Source: a virus
Reading direction: 5' to 3' (one strand)
DNA length: 64,000 nt
Virus record (IMG/VR): IMGVR_UViG_3300034283_002790
Location: 1-64,000 of that record
Part shown: in pieces, positions 33,495-42,154 of the stretch
Numbering within the stretch: position 1 is the stretch's first letter
Layout: each line of letters starts with the position of its first letter
Position numbers and translations under genes: made by a program
The notes under the pieces: model-generated
Seen by the model: the letters and a program-made list of their open reading frames with translations, nothing else
What the model was told of the DNA's origin: nothing
The model's database searches: none

Positions 33495-35438
33495 ATGGCT
33501 CTAGATAATCAACAGGGTTATACGGATATCAAAAAAAAAACTACCTTAAGTCAAAAGTACAGAAAGGTCAAAAAAGATATTAAGGATTTAGAAAAAAAAA
33601 CCGGAAATAACTTTGAAACTTGGGCTGGTGGTGTTGAAACAAAATATGGAAAATATGGTGCACAAAAATTAAAAAGTGCTGAAAATTATTTAAATTACCA
33701 GAAAAAAAATCTTAAAACACAATTTGATGAATTATTAGATATTAAATTTTTGTCTGCGGAGTCCGGTGACACCAAATCAATGAAATATCTTAAAAAAACT
33801 TTTTCTGCCGCATTAATAGAACTCAAACCAAAAATCGAAAAGATTCTGGCAGAACTTATGGTTAAAACTTTGGGTTGTGATCAGGATTCTAGTTTTCCCG
33901 CAAATACTTCGGTATATATCAAAGTCAAATCAATTGACTTATTAAATCTACTCAAAGAAGAACCTGATTCGTTAGTGGGTCAAGTATGTTATGAATCGAA
34001 TCCAATTATCTATCAGAATCAACCCTTCTCGATGAATAAAGAGTTAAGAAATAGAATACAAAACATTAACATACCTTACTCTGCACCATCATTTGGTAAT
34101 TCCAATTATATTGGTAGTTCTGGACAAGATCTTTTTGATATAACTTATGTGGATAATTATATCAACCCACTAGGTCAAACTGTTGTCGGAGATTTTTTTA
34201 AAATTGATTTTTTTCCAAGGTCTAGTAACACAAACAAAATCTCAGAATTTTTAGAAGATTATTTTAAAACAATTGATATTATAGATTATAAACATTTATA
34301 TGCGAATTTAATACAAAATCTTACAGGATCACTCTCAATCGAGAAAGGAGATGGTGACACCGTCAATGGTGATTTTACCAAAATTATGATTATAATGAAA
34401 AGAATTTTTGGTCTTTGTTTTGACGAAACTCAAGAGATTGATGTAAGTGGAATATCTAAGTTATCACAAAGTGATAATATTGATGATTCTTTTTTTGAAT
34501 TTGACGAAATGGATTTGAAGTACATTGATTTTATTAATTCAAATATCAAAATCAAAGTGGTTGAATTCGAGGAATGTCAAAACGTGAAACTAACAGTTGA
34601 TTCCAATTCACTTTTAACTGCGGTCAATAACCTAACATATTTTCCTGGACAAAATAATAATAACCAACTTAACGATGCATCAGAGGAACTTACAGAAACT
34701 ATGAAAAATAGTTTTTTTCCTTTCGAAATTAATTTCGATGAGACTTTTCTCAAAGAATATCCAAGAGCACTTGTCATGACAATACTTTCACCTAAAACAC
34801 TTTTACCTCTTATTGCTTTAGGTAAATCTTTGGGTCAGGATTTATATGATGATGTCCAATCCTTTGTAGATTTTGCAAAAAAATTCAAAACATTTTTTGT
34901 TGCATTTGTTTCAAAAGTTGGGGCTGAGTTTGTTAGAATAATTTTTAATCTAATAAAAAAAGATATTTTATCTTTATCTCAAGTTATTTTAACAGATATA
35001 AATGATGAGATACGTAAGAAAAAAGAAGTTTTAGTTCTGGCATTAATTGCAATTGCAGTGAAACTTGTATCTGATTTCAGAAGTTGTAAGAGTGTTATAG
35101 ATGAACTTTTATCTATATTAAATTTAGTCCAAAAAAATCTTGAGAAGAAAAAAAAACCACTACCATATGCTTTAGTGAAATCCTCACAAGTTCTTCAGGG
35201 ATTTTCAAAAACAAGAGCGGTAATAAATGTTATAGAACAATTTGATAAATTAGGTCTTCCTACAGACCCTATGCCCGATGGAAGTCCTAATTTAATGTTG
35301 GCAGCAGTCGATGCTATAATTGGAGGTATTGACAAAGAAGAAACACAAAATGGTCAAGTACAAGTTGCAATAGACCCATTAAGTTTAACTCCAATAGGAA
35401 CAACAATACCTCAAGTTATGTTCGGTAAAAAATTATAA
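33495..35438 (+). CDS. Large putative baseplate or tail structural protein, 647 aa
   Basis: This 647-residue protein has an N-terminal coiled-coil-like region (residues 10-75, ETKYGKYGAQKLKSAENYLNYQKK), a central alpha/beta portion, then hydrophobic helices around residues 430-535 (VMTILSPKTLLPLIALG, FFVAFVSKVGAEFVRIIFNLI, VLVLALIAIAVKLVSDF). The helices could be membrane-seeking. No family recognised. The position before a gp5-like hub protein supports a baseplate or tape-associated role. Confidence 0.65.
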   Translation: MALDNQQGYTDIKKKTTLSQKYRKVKKDIKDLEKKTGNNFETWAGGVETKYGKYGAQKLKSAENYLNYQKKNLKTQFDELLDIKFLSAESGDTKSMKYLKKTFSAALIELKPKIEKILAELMVKTLGCDQDSSFPANTSVYIKVKSIDLLNLLKEEPDSLVGQVCYESNPIIYQNQPFSMNKELRNRIQNINIPYSAPSFGNSNYIGSSGQDLFDITYVDNYINPLGQTVVGDFFKIDFFPRSSNTNKISEFLEDYFKTIDIIDYKHLYANLIQNLTGSLSIEKGDGDTVNGDFTKIMIIMKRIFGLCFDETQEIDVSGISKLSQSDNIDDSFFEFDEMDLKYIDFINSNIKIKVVEFEECQNVKLTVDSNSLLTAVNNLTYFPGQNNNNQLNDASEELTETMKNSFFPFEINFDETFLKEYPRALVMTILSPKTLLPLIALGKSLGQDLYDDVQSFVDFAKKFKTFFVAFVSKVGAEFVRIIFNLIKKDILSLSQVILTDINDEIRKKKEVLVLALIAIAVKLVSDFRSCKSVIDELLSILNLVQKNLEKKKKPLPYALVKSSQVLQGFSKTRAVINVIEQFDKLGLPTDPMPDGSPNLMLAAVDAIIGGIDKEETQNGQVQVAIDPLSLTPIGTTIPQVMFGKKL

Positions 35439-35439
35439 T

Positions 35440-35664
35440 ATGGAAAAAGATAAACAAATTGTAAGAGCACAAGACGTTGCGGAAATAGTTAAAAATTTCA
35501 CAGACAAATCAAATAGAGATTTGAGAATCGCAATGGAATTTTTAAAAAAAGAATTTGAATTTACAAAAGATAATATTTTAAAATTAACTGATCATTTTGA
35601 AAAAGTTAAAAATGATTATAATACTGTTTTAGAAGAATTTAACAAACGGAATGGAGCAAGTTAA
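35440..35664 (+). CDS. Small helical protein, 74 aa
   Basis: This 74-residue protein is predicted to be wholly helical (EIVKNFTDKSNRDLRIAMEFL and LKLTDHFEKVKNDYN). It starts 1 nt after the large upstream gene and overlaps the hub gene by 14 nt. A small assembly partner of these neighbours is the likely role; no family is recognised. Confidence 0.65.
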   Translation: MEKDKQIVRAQDVAEIVKNFTDKSNRDLRIAMEFLKKEFEFTKDNILKLTDHFEKVKNDYNTVLEEFNKRNGAS

Positions 35665-37165
35665 AAATATAAGAATAGGTAGAGTCTTAAATAATCAAGA
35701 TCCATTACTTCTTGGTCGTTTGAGAGTTTATGCCCCCGATGGTGATCCAAAAGAATATTTGGAAATTCCAAAGTCCGAGTGGTGGACTTCAAAGGACCCT
35801 TTGATTCATATACCTCTAATCCCATACCATTTACATATTACACCCTCAGAAGATGAATATGTTCACTTAATTTATTCAACGGATAGAGAACCATATGATA
35901 GTAATAAATTTTACATTCCAGGACCAATAAGTCGCCCGTGGAGGAATTTAAAAGATACATTCAACGGGTCACAAGCAGTTTTGTCAAACGGAAATAATTT
36001 ACAACAAGCATATCAACCTCTGGATTCAACTACCGGGAAAGTAAACGTTGACATCGAAGGGGTCTATCCCAAACCAATTGATAACGCAATCCTTGGTCGT
36101 GGTACCAGTGATGTAATTTTGACTCAACAGGATGTATTAATAAGAGCAGGAGTCACATTACCCAGTCAAAACCCCGAACTTCCAATTATTAAAAATGATA
36201 AAAGAAGTTTTCTACAAGTCTCAACCTTTCCATTAGAAACTATTAGTACAGGAACAGAAACTGCTACTGAACGCACTTTCGAAGACGTAAGTATAAAAAG
36301 TTATGTTGAGTGGTATATTACTCCTAATAATAGTTTAGACTATGACGGATATATTAATTTTTATTATATAAATGGTAATGATGAAAAATTTAAAATATCT
36401 AACGTAAGTCAGAATGTTAATATTTTAGAAGGACAAAATTTTTTAACAGCATATACAATTAATTTTTCTTCGAAAACACTAGATGAGACCAAAGAATTAA
36501 TAAATCAATTTATAAAAGGGGTAAATGTTGGTTTTATTAATATAAATGGTTACCCTACATTTACTGTTGAAAATCAATTTCCATTTTTTTACGGATTGGA
36601 ATATTCAAATTATCTATTACTAACGTCTGACGATACTACTACTTCAAGTATAATAACAAATTTTATTCCCATTAATAAATTAGAACAATTATACCCGAAA
36701 GTAACTTTGAATGTTGCATTTCCAGAAACTGGAAATGGTTTGGTAACAAGAAAAAATCCCCCTCAATTAGGAATTATTTATGATGAAAATCAAACCACAA
36801 TAAATACATTTGGGTCAACACCAACACCAATAACATATTCATTGATGGGTGGAGATCGTGTGTATTTACTATCTCATAGATCTGAAGATAAGTTTAAAGT
36901 AGATCTTAAAGATACCTTATATGGAATTCAAGAACCACAATTAGCAACCGATATATATCAAAAAACAAATTCTATGGTTAGAGGAGATGAATTACTATCA
37001 CTTTTAAATTTGATAGTCAATTTTCTTCTTACCCACGTTCACGCATTTCCAGGTGTTGCACCAATTAAAGAGTATCCTAAAAAAGGGGTGTCTGCGTTGG
37101 AACTTGAAACCGTAATTAAAAATGCTCAAAATACCATACTGAACCAAAATATTCGAATTAATTGA
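35651..37165 (+). CDS. Baseplate hub or spike protein, gp5/VgrG-like OB domain
   Basis: This 504-residue protein has an N-terminal segment IRIGRVLNNQDPLLLGRLRVYAPD, the beta-barrel opening seen in gp5 and VgrG-type OB folds, then Trp-rich strands. A long middle region (170-400) is beta-rich. The C-terminal region has VRGDELLSLLNLIVNFLLTHVHAFPGVAP, a His-containing element similar to C-terminal parts of T4-like baseplate proteins. No lysozyme domain is visible. Central hub or spike assignment is by motif and context. Confidence 0.6.
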   Translation: MEQVKNIRIGRVLNNQDPLLLGRLRVYAPDGDPKEYLEIPKSEWWTSKDPLIHIPLIPYHLHITPSEDEYVHLIYSTDREPYDSNKFYIPGPISRPWRNLKDTFNGSQAVLSNGNNLQQAYQPLDSTTGKVNVDIEGVYPKPIDNAILGRGTSDVILTQQDVLIRAGVTLPSQNPELPIIKNDKRSFLQVSTFPLETISTGTETATERTFEDVSIKSYVEWYITPNNSLDYDGYINFYYINGNDEKFKISNVSQNVNILEGQNFLTAYTINFSSKTLDETKELINQFIKGVNVGFININGYPTFTVENQFPFFYGLEYSNYLLLTSDDTTTSSIITNFIPINKLEQLYPKVTLNVAFPETGNGLVTRKNPPQLGIIYDENQTTINTFGSTPTPITYSLMGGDRVYLLSHRSEDKFKVDLKDTLYGIQEPQLATDIYQKTNSMVRGDELLSLLNLIVNFLLTHVHAFPGVAPIKEYPKKGVSALELETVIKNAQNTILNQNIRIN

Positions 37166-37173
37166 TATTTATT
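37166..37173 (+). promoter_or_regulatory. TATTTATT box, gene 37186
   Basis: Sense TATTTATT, 12 nt before the ATG. Confidence 0.55.
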
Positions 37174-37185
37174 AAATAAAAGGTA

Positions 37186-38646
37186 ATGTCAATTAATAAT
37201 TCTTATTTTTCCAAAAATAATACAATACTATATGATAGTTTTACAAATACCGGAAGAAACCCGGTTATGGAATTGTATTATGGAGATGGGGGGATTGCAA
37301 ATCCAAAAGGGTATTCTAGATTCATATTCGATTTAGATCTCGGTTTGTTGAGAGAAAAAATTGATGATGGAACAATATCAACTGGGTGTACGTCAGCAAT
37401 GACTCACACTTTACGAATGACAAACACATCTTTTTTTGATAAAGATTTTTTGAACACAACTACTTCGCAAGGAAGACTCAGAGCAACATCTTTTGATTTA
37501 TTTTTATTTAGAATTCCCTACACTAATTTTGATCCGAACCAACCCCAACTTTGGGATGAGGGTGTCGGGTACGATTATATTGATTCTATAACAAATATCC
37601 CAAATGATAAAAATTACTCCGATCGACCTTCGAACTGGTCAGGAAGAACCACAATAGATAATTGGGAAAACCCTGGAATTTATAGTAATACAAATACTGG
37701 GATATTCAACTACAATCAATTACAAATAATTGACACTCAACATTTTCAATTCGGTGATGAAAATATCGAATTTGATATGACAACTGAAATCCAGAATGTG
37801 TTAGATGGTACAATACAAAATCCAGTAGGTTATGGAATTGCGTATTTACCACAAGTAGAAAATATCACCGGAACCTCCGGAACTTATTCAGTTGAATTTT
37901 TTACAAGACACACACAAACATTTTATGAACCTCATCTTTATACAAATTATGATGACTTGATAGAAGATGATAGAAATTTATTTTCCTTGGGAAAAGTAAA
38001 TAAACTTTATTTATATGTTTATGAGGATGGTAATTTTTTAAATTTGGATCAAAATCCGGTTGTTGACATAACAGGACCAAATTGTCAAGTAATACCCGGT
38101 CTATCTGGTCTAACAACTTGTAGAAGATCGAAAGGTGTTTATGAAGTTGTTATTCCACCATTATTAGGTTACTCAGTTCCTTGTACTTTTACAGATACAT
38201 GGAGAAATATTATATCAAATGGTTTTACCCTTCCAGACATTATAAATCAATTTACAGTTTATCCATTAGCAAAATCTTTTACGATTGGAACTCAATCAAA
38301 AGATCCAGTATTATATGGGTTTGATTTTTATGGTATTAAACAAGATGAAAAAATATTAAACACAGATGTAAGAAAAGTTGGGGTTATAATTAAAAAGGCA
38401 TATACCACAAATCATTTACAACTCAAAGTTGATGCTTATTATCGTGTTTATGTAAGAGAAGGTCAAACGGAAGTTCAAGTACAAGAGTGGACAAAAATTA
38501 ACAGGACCCCAAATGAGTATTATTTTATCTTTGATACTCGAGATAAAATACCTAATGAATATTTTATTGATATCAAAGTTTTGAGTAGTGGGGAAGTTAA
38601 CACTTACAAAAAACAAATTAAATTCCAAATAGTGAATAAAAAATAA
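37186..38646 (+). CDS. Beta-rich virion structural protein, 486 aa
   Basis: This 486-residue protein has an N-terminal half resembling DNRLRE-like surface domains (RFIFDLDLGLL, SFDLFLFRIPYTNF, VEFFTRHTQTFYEPHLYTNYDD). The C-terminal half carries immunoglobulin-like strands (VNKLYLYVYEDGNFL, LKVDAYYRVYVREGQTE, YFIFDTRDKIPNEY). It is preceded by a TATTTATT box 12 nt from the ATG. A fibre or baseplate wedge component is likely; the exact family is not recognised. Confidence 0.7.
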   Translation: MSINNSYFSKNNTILYDSFTNTGRNPVMELYYGDGGIANPKGYSRFIFDLDLGLLREKIDDGTISTGCTSAMTHTLRMTNTSFFDKDFLNTTTSQGRLRATSFDLFLFRIPYTNFDPNQPQLWDEGVGYDYIDSITNIPNDKNYSDRPSNWSGRTTIDNWENPGIYSNTNTGIFNYNQLQIIDTQHFQFGDENIEFDMTTEIQNVLDGTIQNPVGYGIAYLPQVENITGTSGTYSVEFFTRHTQTFYEPHLYTNYDDLIEDDRNLFSLGKVNKLYLYVYEDGNFLNLDQNPVVDITGPNCQVIPGLSGLTTCRRSKGVYEVVIPPLLGYSVPCTFTDTWRNIISNGFTLPDIINQFTVYPLAKSFTIGTQSKDPVLYGFDFYGIKQDEKILNTDVRKVGVIIKKAYTTNHLQLKVDAYYRVYVREGQTEVQVQEWTKINRTPNEYYFIFDTRDKIPNEYFIDIKVLSSGEVNTYKKQIKFQIVNKK

Positions 38647-38654
38647 AAATAAAA

Positions 38655-38662
38655 TATTTATA
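38655..38662 (+). promoter_or_regulatory. TATTTATA box, gene 38674
   Basis: Sense TATTTATA, 11 nt before the ATG. Confidence 0.6.
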
Positions 38663-38673
38663 AATAAAAAAAC

Positions 38674-39300
38674 ATGGCAAATTATACCGGACAGAGTTGT
38701 ATAGATGAAGTAGTTGTAATATTGACTGGTAGCACAGGTTTTACAACCGGACAAATAGTTGGTGGATTTCCTATTGGATCAGGTCCAGGGGCAACACAAT
38801 GTTATACAATTTTAGGAAATGCATCATTAAGCGAAATTCCAACAATTCAGTTTCAGGGATTGGCATTTTATGAAGATTGTATTGAATGCTATATAGATAA
38901 AGAACTTGGTTTTGAATTTGAAGACTGTATAACTGGCGACTTAGAGGTGGTATCGGCAACTAGTCTTGGTTTTGTACCTACAATAGATTTAATTTATCAA
39001 TTTTCATTAGATGGCTCCGCACCAAGATGTTATATTGCAACAGGTAACGTTGATCCTTTGGGGGTTGATATTACGCCACAATCAATCAATGTTTTTACTA
39101 GTTGTATAAATTGTTATAAAAATCAAACAGTGACTGCTGGTACTGAATATACAGTCTGTGTTATTTGTTGTCCTTGTGATTCAGGTTCTACTGTAACAAG
39201 TGTGGCTGTACCTCATCCTGTATGGACATCAACAGATGGTAAGGCGGTAGTTCAAAGTAACATGGTCGTTTTAGGTGGACCTAATGGATTAAATAATTAA
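38674..39300 (+). CDS. Cys-rich beta virion protein, 208 aa
   Basis: This 208-residue protein contains spaced cysteine pairs (CIECY, CINCY, CVICCPC) reminiscent of the Cys-rich portions of the giant adhesin at 5464-10788. It has no signal peptide. A TATTTATA box lies 11 nt upstream of the ATG. A small structural or decoration protein is inferred, probably with metal or disulfide-stabilised loops. Confidence 0.7.
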   Translation: MANYTGQSCIDEVVVILTGSTGFTTGQIVGGFPIGSGPGATQCYTILGNASLSEIPTIQFQGLAFYEDCIECYIDKELGFEFEDCITGDLEVVSATSLGFVPTIDLIYQFSLDGSAPRCYIATGNVDPLGVDITPQSINVFTSCINCYKNQTVTAGTEYTVCVICCPCDSGSTVTSVAVPHPVWTSTDGKAVVQSNMVVLGGPNGLNN

Positions 39301-39302
39301 AT

Positions 39303-39791
39303 ATGAGAAATTTAAATTCAATTATTAAAAGAGTAATTAAAGAAACTTTTGAAGATAAACCATCAACTCAAGAAAGAGGGTCTTCAAGATATATGTTCTT
39401 TTCAAATTTACAACAAATGAGAAGACAATGTGATATGTTATTAGAATTGGATCATTCTATGATTGAAGAAATTCTTGAAAATGGTCACGACTGGGCTCAG
39501 GATCATATCGCGGAAGCAAAAAATAACATGGATCAAGTTTTTGATTTTTTAATGAATGAGACAAAAAAACATGGAATGCAAATGTCAATGAATATTGATG
39601 ATGAAGATATGGTCATGATGGAAGGTAGAAAAAAAACAGGAACAAAACTTTGTGCCAGAGGTTTAGCATCTGCTAAAGCGAAATATGACGTTCACCCCTC
39701 TGCTTATAGTAATGGTCACGCCGTTCAAGTATGCAAAGGAAAAATCAAAGGACTCGACGGAAAAAGAAGGTGTTCAGGTGCGTTTTGTTAA
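39303..39791 (+). CDS. Putative internal head protein with Cys-rich tail, 162 aa
   Basis: The N-terminus (MRNLNSIIKRVIKETFED) is a basic amphipathic helix ending V-I-K-E, like a T4 capsid-targeting sequence with a gp21-type cut after Glu. The middle is helical and Met-rich. The C-terminal 55 residues are basic with TGTKLCARGLASAKAKYDV and CSGAFC, a compact Cys-containing module. It follows 38674 by 2 nt. Internal head protein status is inferred. Confidence 0.65.
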   Translation: MRNLNSIIKRVIKETFEDKPSTQERGSSRYMFFSNLQQMRRQCDMLLELDHSMIEEILENGHDWAQDHIAEAKNNMDQVFDFLMNETKKHGMQMSMNIDDEDMVMMEGRKKTGTKLCARGLASAKAKYDVHPSAYSNGHAVQVCKGKIKGLDGKRRCSGAFC

Positions 39792-39841
39792 AGAATAAAA
39801 GAAATTAATATCTCTTTTTTTGAATTTTATGTTTATCCGTA

Positions 39842-39849
39842 TATTTATT
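39842..39849 (+). promoter_or_regulatory. TATTTATT box, HNH gene
   Basis: Sense TATTTATT, 3 nt before the ATG at 39853; decides this start over upstream alternatives. Confidence 0.5.
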
Positions 39850-39852
39850 AGT

Positions 39853-40335
39853 ATGGATCAACAATGTAGTAAATGCGGAAAAATAAAATCTATAACTGAT
39901 TTTTATAAAACTCAAAGAGGAAATAAATGTAAAGAATGTATTTTAAAAGTAACACGAGAATATAAAAGAAAGAAAAGATTAGATCCGGAACACAGAAAAA
40001 GAGAAGGGATCTTACAAAAAGAAAGAAGGGTTAGATTGTGGCAAAACACTCTTATTCATGACTCAAAACATAGAAAAATAGAATGTACGTTAACCGTTGA
40101 CGACATCAATGAAATGATGGAGAAACAAAACGGTCTTTGTCATTGGTTTAAAATACCTTTAATACCTTCCCATCAAAAAAAACATCCACAACAACCATCT
40201 TTAGATAGATTAGATAATAATAAGGGATATACTAAAGATAATGTTGTACTATGTTGTTATTCCGCAAACATAGGTAGAAATGAAATTGATTTGGGGACTT
40301 GGAGAACTTTTTTGAAATTACTTTTGAATAATTAA
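39853..40335 (+). CDS. HNH endonuclease with N-terminal zinc ribbon
   Basis: The ATG at 39853 (MDQQCSKCGKIK) is chosen because a TATTTATT box lies 3 nt upstream and earlier starts lie within it. Residues 4-26 form a C-x2-C...C-x2-C zinc ribbon. A basic linker (REYKRKKRLDPEHRKRE) follows. The HNH core is GLCHWFKIPL...SLDRLDNNKGYTKDNVVLCC. Such free-standing HNH genes in phages are often homing or packaging-associated nickases. Being alone between virion genes suggests a mobile homing gene. Confidence 0.8.
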   Translation: MDQQCSKCGKIKSITDFYKTQRGNKCKECILKVTREYKRKKRLDPEHRKREGILQKERRVRLWQNTLIHDSKHRKIECTLTVDDINEMMEKQNGLCHWFKIPLIPSHQKKHPQQPSLDRLDNNKGYTKDNVVLCCYSANIGRNEIDLGTWRTFLKLLLNN

Positions 40336-40354
40336 ATTTTCTTTTTTATATTTG
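40323..40354 (+). promoter_or_regulatory. Consensus Bacteroidota-type promoter
   Basis: TTTG (40323-40326), 20-nt spacer, TATATTTG (40347-40354): a full match to TTTG/TAnnTTTG. Drives the unknown gene at 40374. Confidence 0.75.
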
Positions 40355-40373
40355 TAAAAACAAAAAAAACAAT

Positions 40374-40808
40374 ATGAAAAAAAGTATTCTAAGATTTTAC
40401 AAAAGATTTAAAGTTTATTTAGGAAAATTAGGACGTTCGAAAGGACTTAAAACTGAAGAATATTTACAAGATCACGAAAAAATCGCATTCCGTATATGTG
40501 TAAAACTTATTTCTCACGAGGATTCTGAACTTGTAATTGCACCAATGTCACAAAAAAGATTTATAGTGAATAATACCCTTAATTTATTTTGTACATTAGA
40601 CTGGGGAAGAATCGAATTGACCAATCATACATTTCATTATGACGTTAAGTTAAGTGGTAGAGATTTCGAAAGAGTTCTTTTCTTATTCGATAAAGAATCA
40701 GAAAAAAGAAGATCGGTTACTGAAAGTATAGTTCAAAGTCAAATTAACGACTCACTAATTAAAATATTAAATAAAATTAATAATAGAGTAGAAACTCACT
40801 TAAGTTAA
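40374..40808 (+). CDS. Unknown protein, 144 aa, under a host-type promoter
   Basis: This 144-residue basic protein starts MKKSILRFYKRFKVYLGKLGRSKG and has a beta-rich middle (LFCTLDWGRIELTNHTFHYDVKLS). No family recognised. An excellent Bacteroidota-type promoter lies 20 nt upstream, unlike the box used by virion genes, so early expression and a host-takeover role are possible. It converges on the gene at 40811, with 2 nt between stops. Confidence 0.7.
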   Translation: MKKSILRFYKRFKVYLGKLGRSKGLKTEEYLQDHEKIAFRICVKLISHEDSELVIAPMSQKRFIVNNTLNLFCTLDWGRIELTNHTFHYDVKLSGRDFERVLFLFDKESEKRRSVTESIVQSQINDSLIKILNKINNRVETHLS

Positions 40809-40810
40809 AA

Positions 40811-41824
40811 TTATAGATTCCTAAGTATTCTTCTTATAATTTGATCCTCATTCATTTTTTTGGTTTTGTAACTTGTCATAACAGGTTTTTGACCTTTTCC
40901 TGATTGAGGATCTTTTTTTTCTGCATTTCTTTTTTGTTGACATGCCGATCTTTTTTGTGAATCACTCATTTTACCTGCAACACCAGAGGCTCTACATTTT
41001 GGATATGATCCTGTGTCGGCATCCTTTCTTCCACATGGGGGATGTTTACCATCTACTTTTCTACATATATCTACCCAAGGTCCTTTTGGCTGAGATGACC
41101 CTTTTGTTTTTTTCTTTTTACCAAACCATACAGCCAAATCTTCGTTTACCGCATGAACCGGGTATTCTTCCTGATTATATGACCCATCTTTGTTTTTTTC
41201 CCAAACCCCGACCGTCCTTTTGATATTATTTTTCAAACTAGGTTTTTTGGCATAATCATTATAATCATGATCTACCTCAATAGAAAAAGGGCTTAAAAAA
41301 TTTTTTTTCCATTTTTTTAACCCCAATTCAACTGGGCCACTGTATACCCCTGCACTAGTTGATGAATCAACTTCATTGATTGCATTTTCATTTGATTTTA
41401 GTTTGATAGTTTCTCGTAAAATGTTTTTTATGACATCATCAATACTTTCAAGTTTTGTCTTAGGTTTTTGTTTTTTGGGTAATTTAATTGGTTTTGCATC
41501 TGTATTTTTTTTAGGAAGTGAGTTCATAATACCAGCATCCCCATCCCAGGCAAATTTATCTGGGTGTTTTTTAATATCATTTGTGACTTTTTCTGCCCTT
41601 TTTTCTATCTTACTTATCCATTTTGGGTGAGTCGACATATCACCATCTAAACTGTCATAATCAAGTAACGCACTGTCATAGTCATTAAGGATTTCTGTGT
41701 AAGGTTTGTTTAACTTATCTCCAAAATCCCGTAACCCGGGAAGTAACGGTGATACATAACTACCTCTAGAAGAACTGGTCGATGTAATTTCGTTTAATAT
41801 TTTTTTAATAATCTTATTTAACAT
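40811..41824 (-). CDS. Putative internal head protein with three amphipathic segments, 337 aa
   Basis: The 337-residue protein starts MLNKIIKKILNEITSTSSS, with an I-L-N-E site; a second similar helix (IDDVIKNILRETIKL) lies near residue 135 and a third (DQIIRRILRNL) closes the protein. The region between about 245 and 315 is a basic Cys-containing module (WVDICRKVDGKHPPCGRK, YPKCRASG, CQQKRNAEKK). The pattern suits a prohead core or packaged protein processed by gp21-like protease. No enzyme motif seen. A TATTTATA box lies 20 nt upstream. Confidence 0.65.
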   Translation of the reverse strand: MLNKIIKKILNEITSTSSSRGSYVSPLLPGLRDFGDKLNKPYTEILNDYDSALLDYDSLDGDMSTHPKWISKIEKRAEKVTNDIKKHPDKFAWDGDAGIMNSLPKKNTDAKPIKLPKKQKPKTKLESIDDVIKNILRETIKLKSNENAINEVDSSTSAGVYSGPVELGLKKWKKNFLSPFSIEVDHDYNDYAKKPSLKNNIKRTVGVWEKNKDGSYNQEEYPVHAVNEDLAVWFGKKKKTKGSSQPKGPWVDICRKVDGKHPPCGRKDADTGSYPKCRASGVAGKMSDSQKRSACQQKRNAEKKDPQSGKGQKPVMTSYKTKKMNEDQIIRRILRNL

Positions 41825-41844
41825 AGAAAAATAATACCTATACT

Positions 41845-41852
41845 TATAAATA
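41845..41852 (-). promoter_or_regulatory. TATTTATA box, gene 40811-41824
   Basis: Sense TATTTATA, 20 nt before the ATG. Confidence 0.55.
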
Positions 41853-41870
41853 TCATAAAAGTTTAAAAAT

Positions 41871-42092
41871 ATGGAAAACTCAAATAATTTGTATGGAAAT
41901 CTATTCGGAACAATAAATATACTTGATGAAAATCATTTGGAATTAATTTTAACCTCAATGGATGAGGGTCATGCCATTTATTATTTGGTCGAAGCAATTA
42001 AAGCCGCTCACAAACGGGGATCCTTCACAATTGGTGAATCTGAAGTTCTATCAAAAGCAATTAGAGTAATATCTAAAAATTCCGAAGAATAA
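41871..42092 (+). CDS. Small helical protein, 73 aa
   Basis: This 73-residue protein has INILDENHLELILTSMDEGHAIYYLVEAI, probably two helices. It is divergent from 41824 with a 46-nt gap and is followed by a strong bidirectional terminator. No family recognised. It may be an early regulator, but nothing in sequence proves that. Confidence 0.65.
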   Translation: MENSNNLYGNLFGTINILDENHLELILTSMDEGHAIYYLVEAIKAAHKRGSFTIGESEVLSKAIRVISKNSEE

Positions 42093-42105
42093 ATCATATA
42101 AAATA

Positions 42106-42133
42106 AAAAAGGTCAGACGAATCTGACCTTTTT
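42106..42133. terminator. Bidirectional intrinsic terminator
   Basis: Twelve-base arms (42106-42117 and 42122-42133) with loop CGAA; A and T runs on both sides serve the small gene at 41871 on plus and the major capsid gene on minus. Confidence 0.9.
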
Positions 42134-42154
42134 CTTTATTTAACCTTTAATTGA

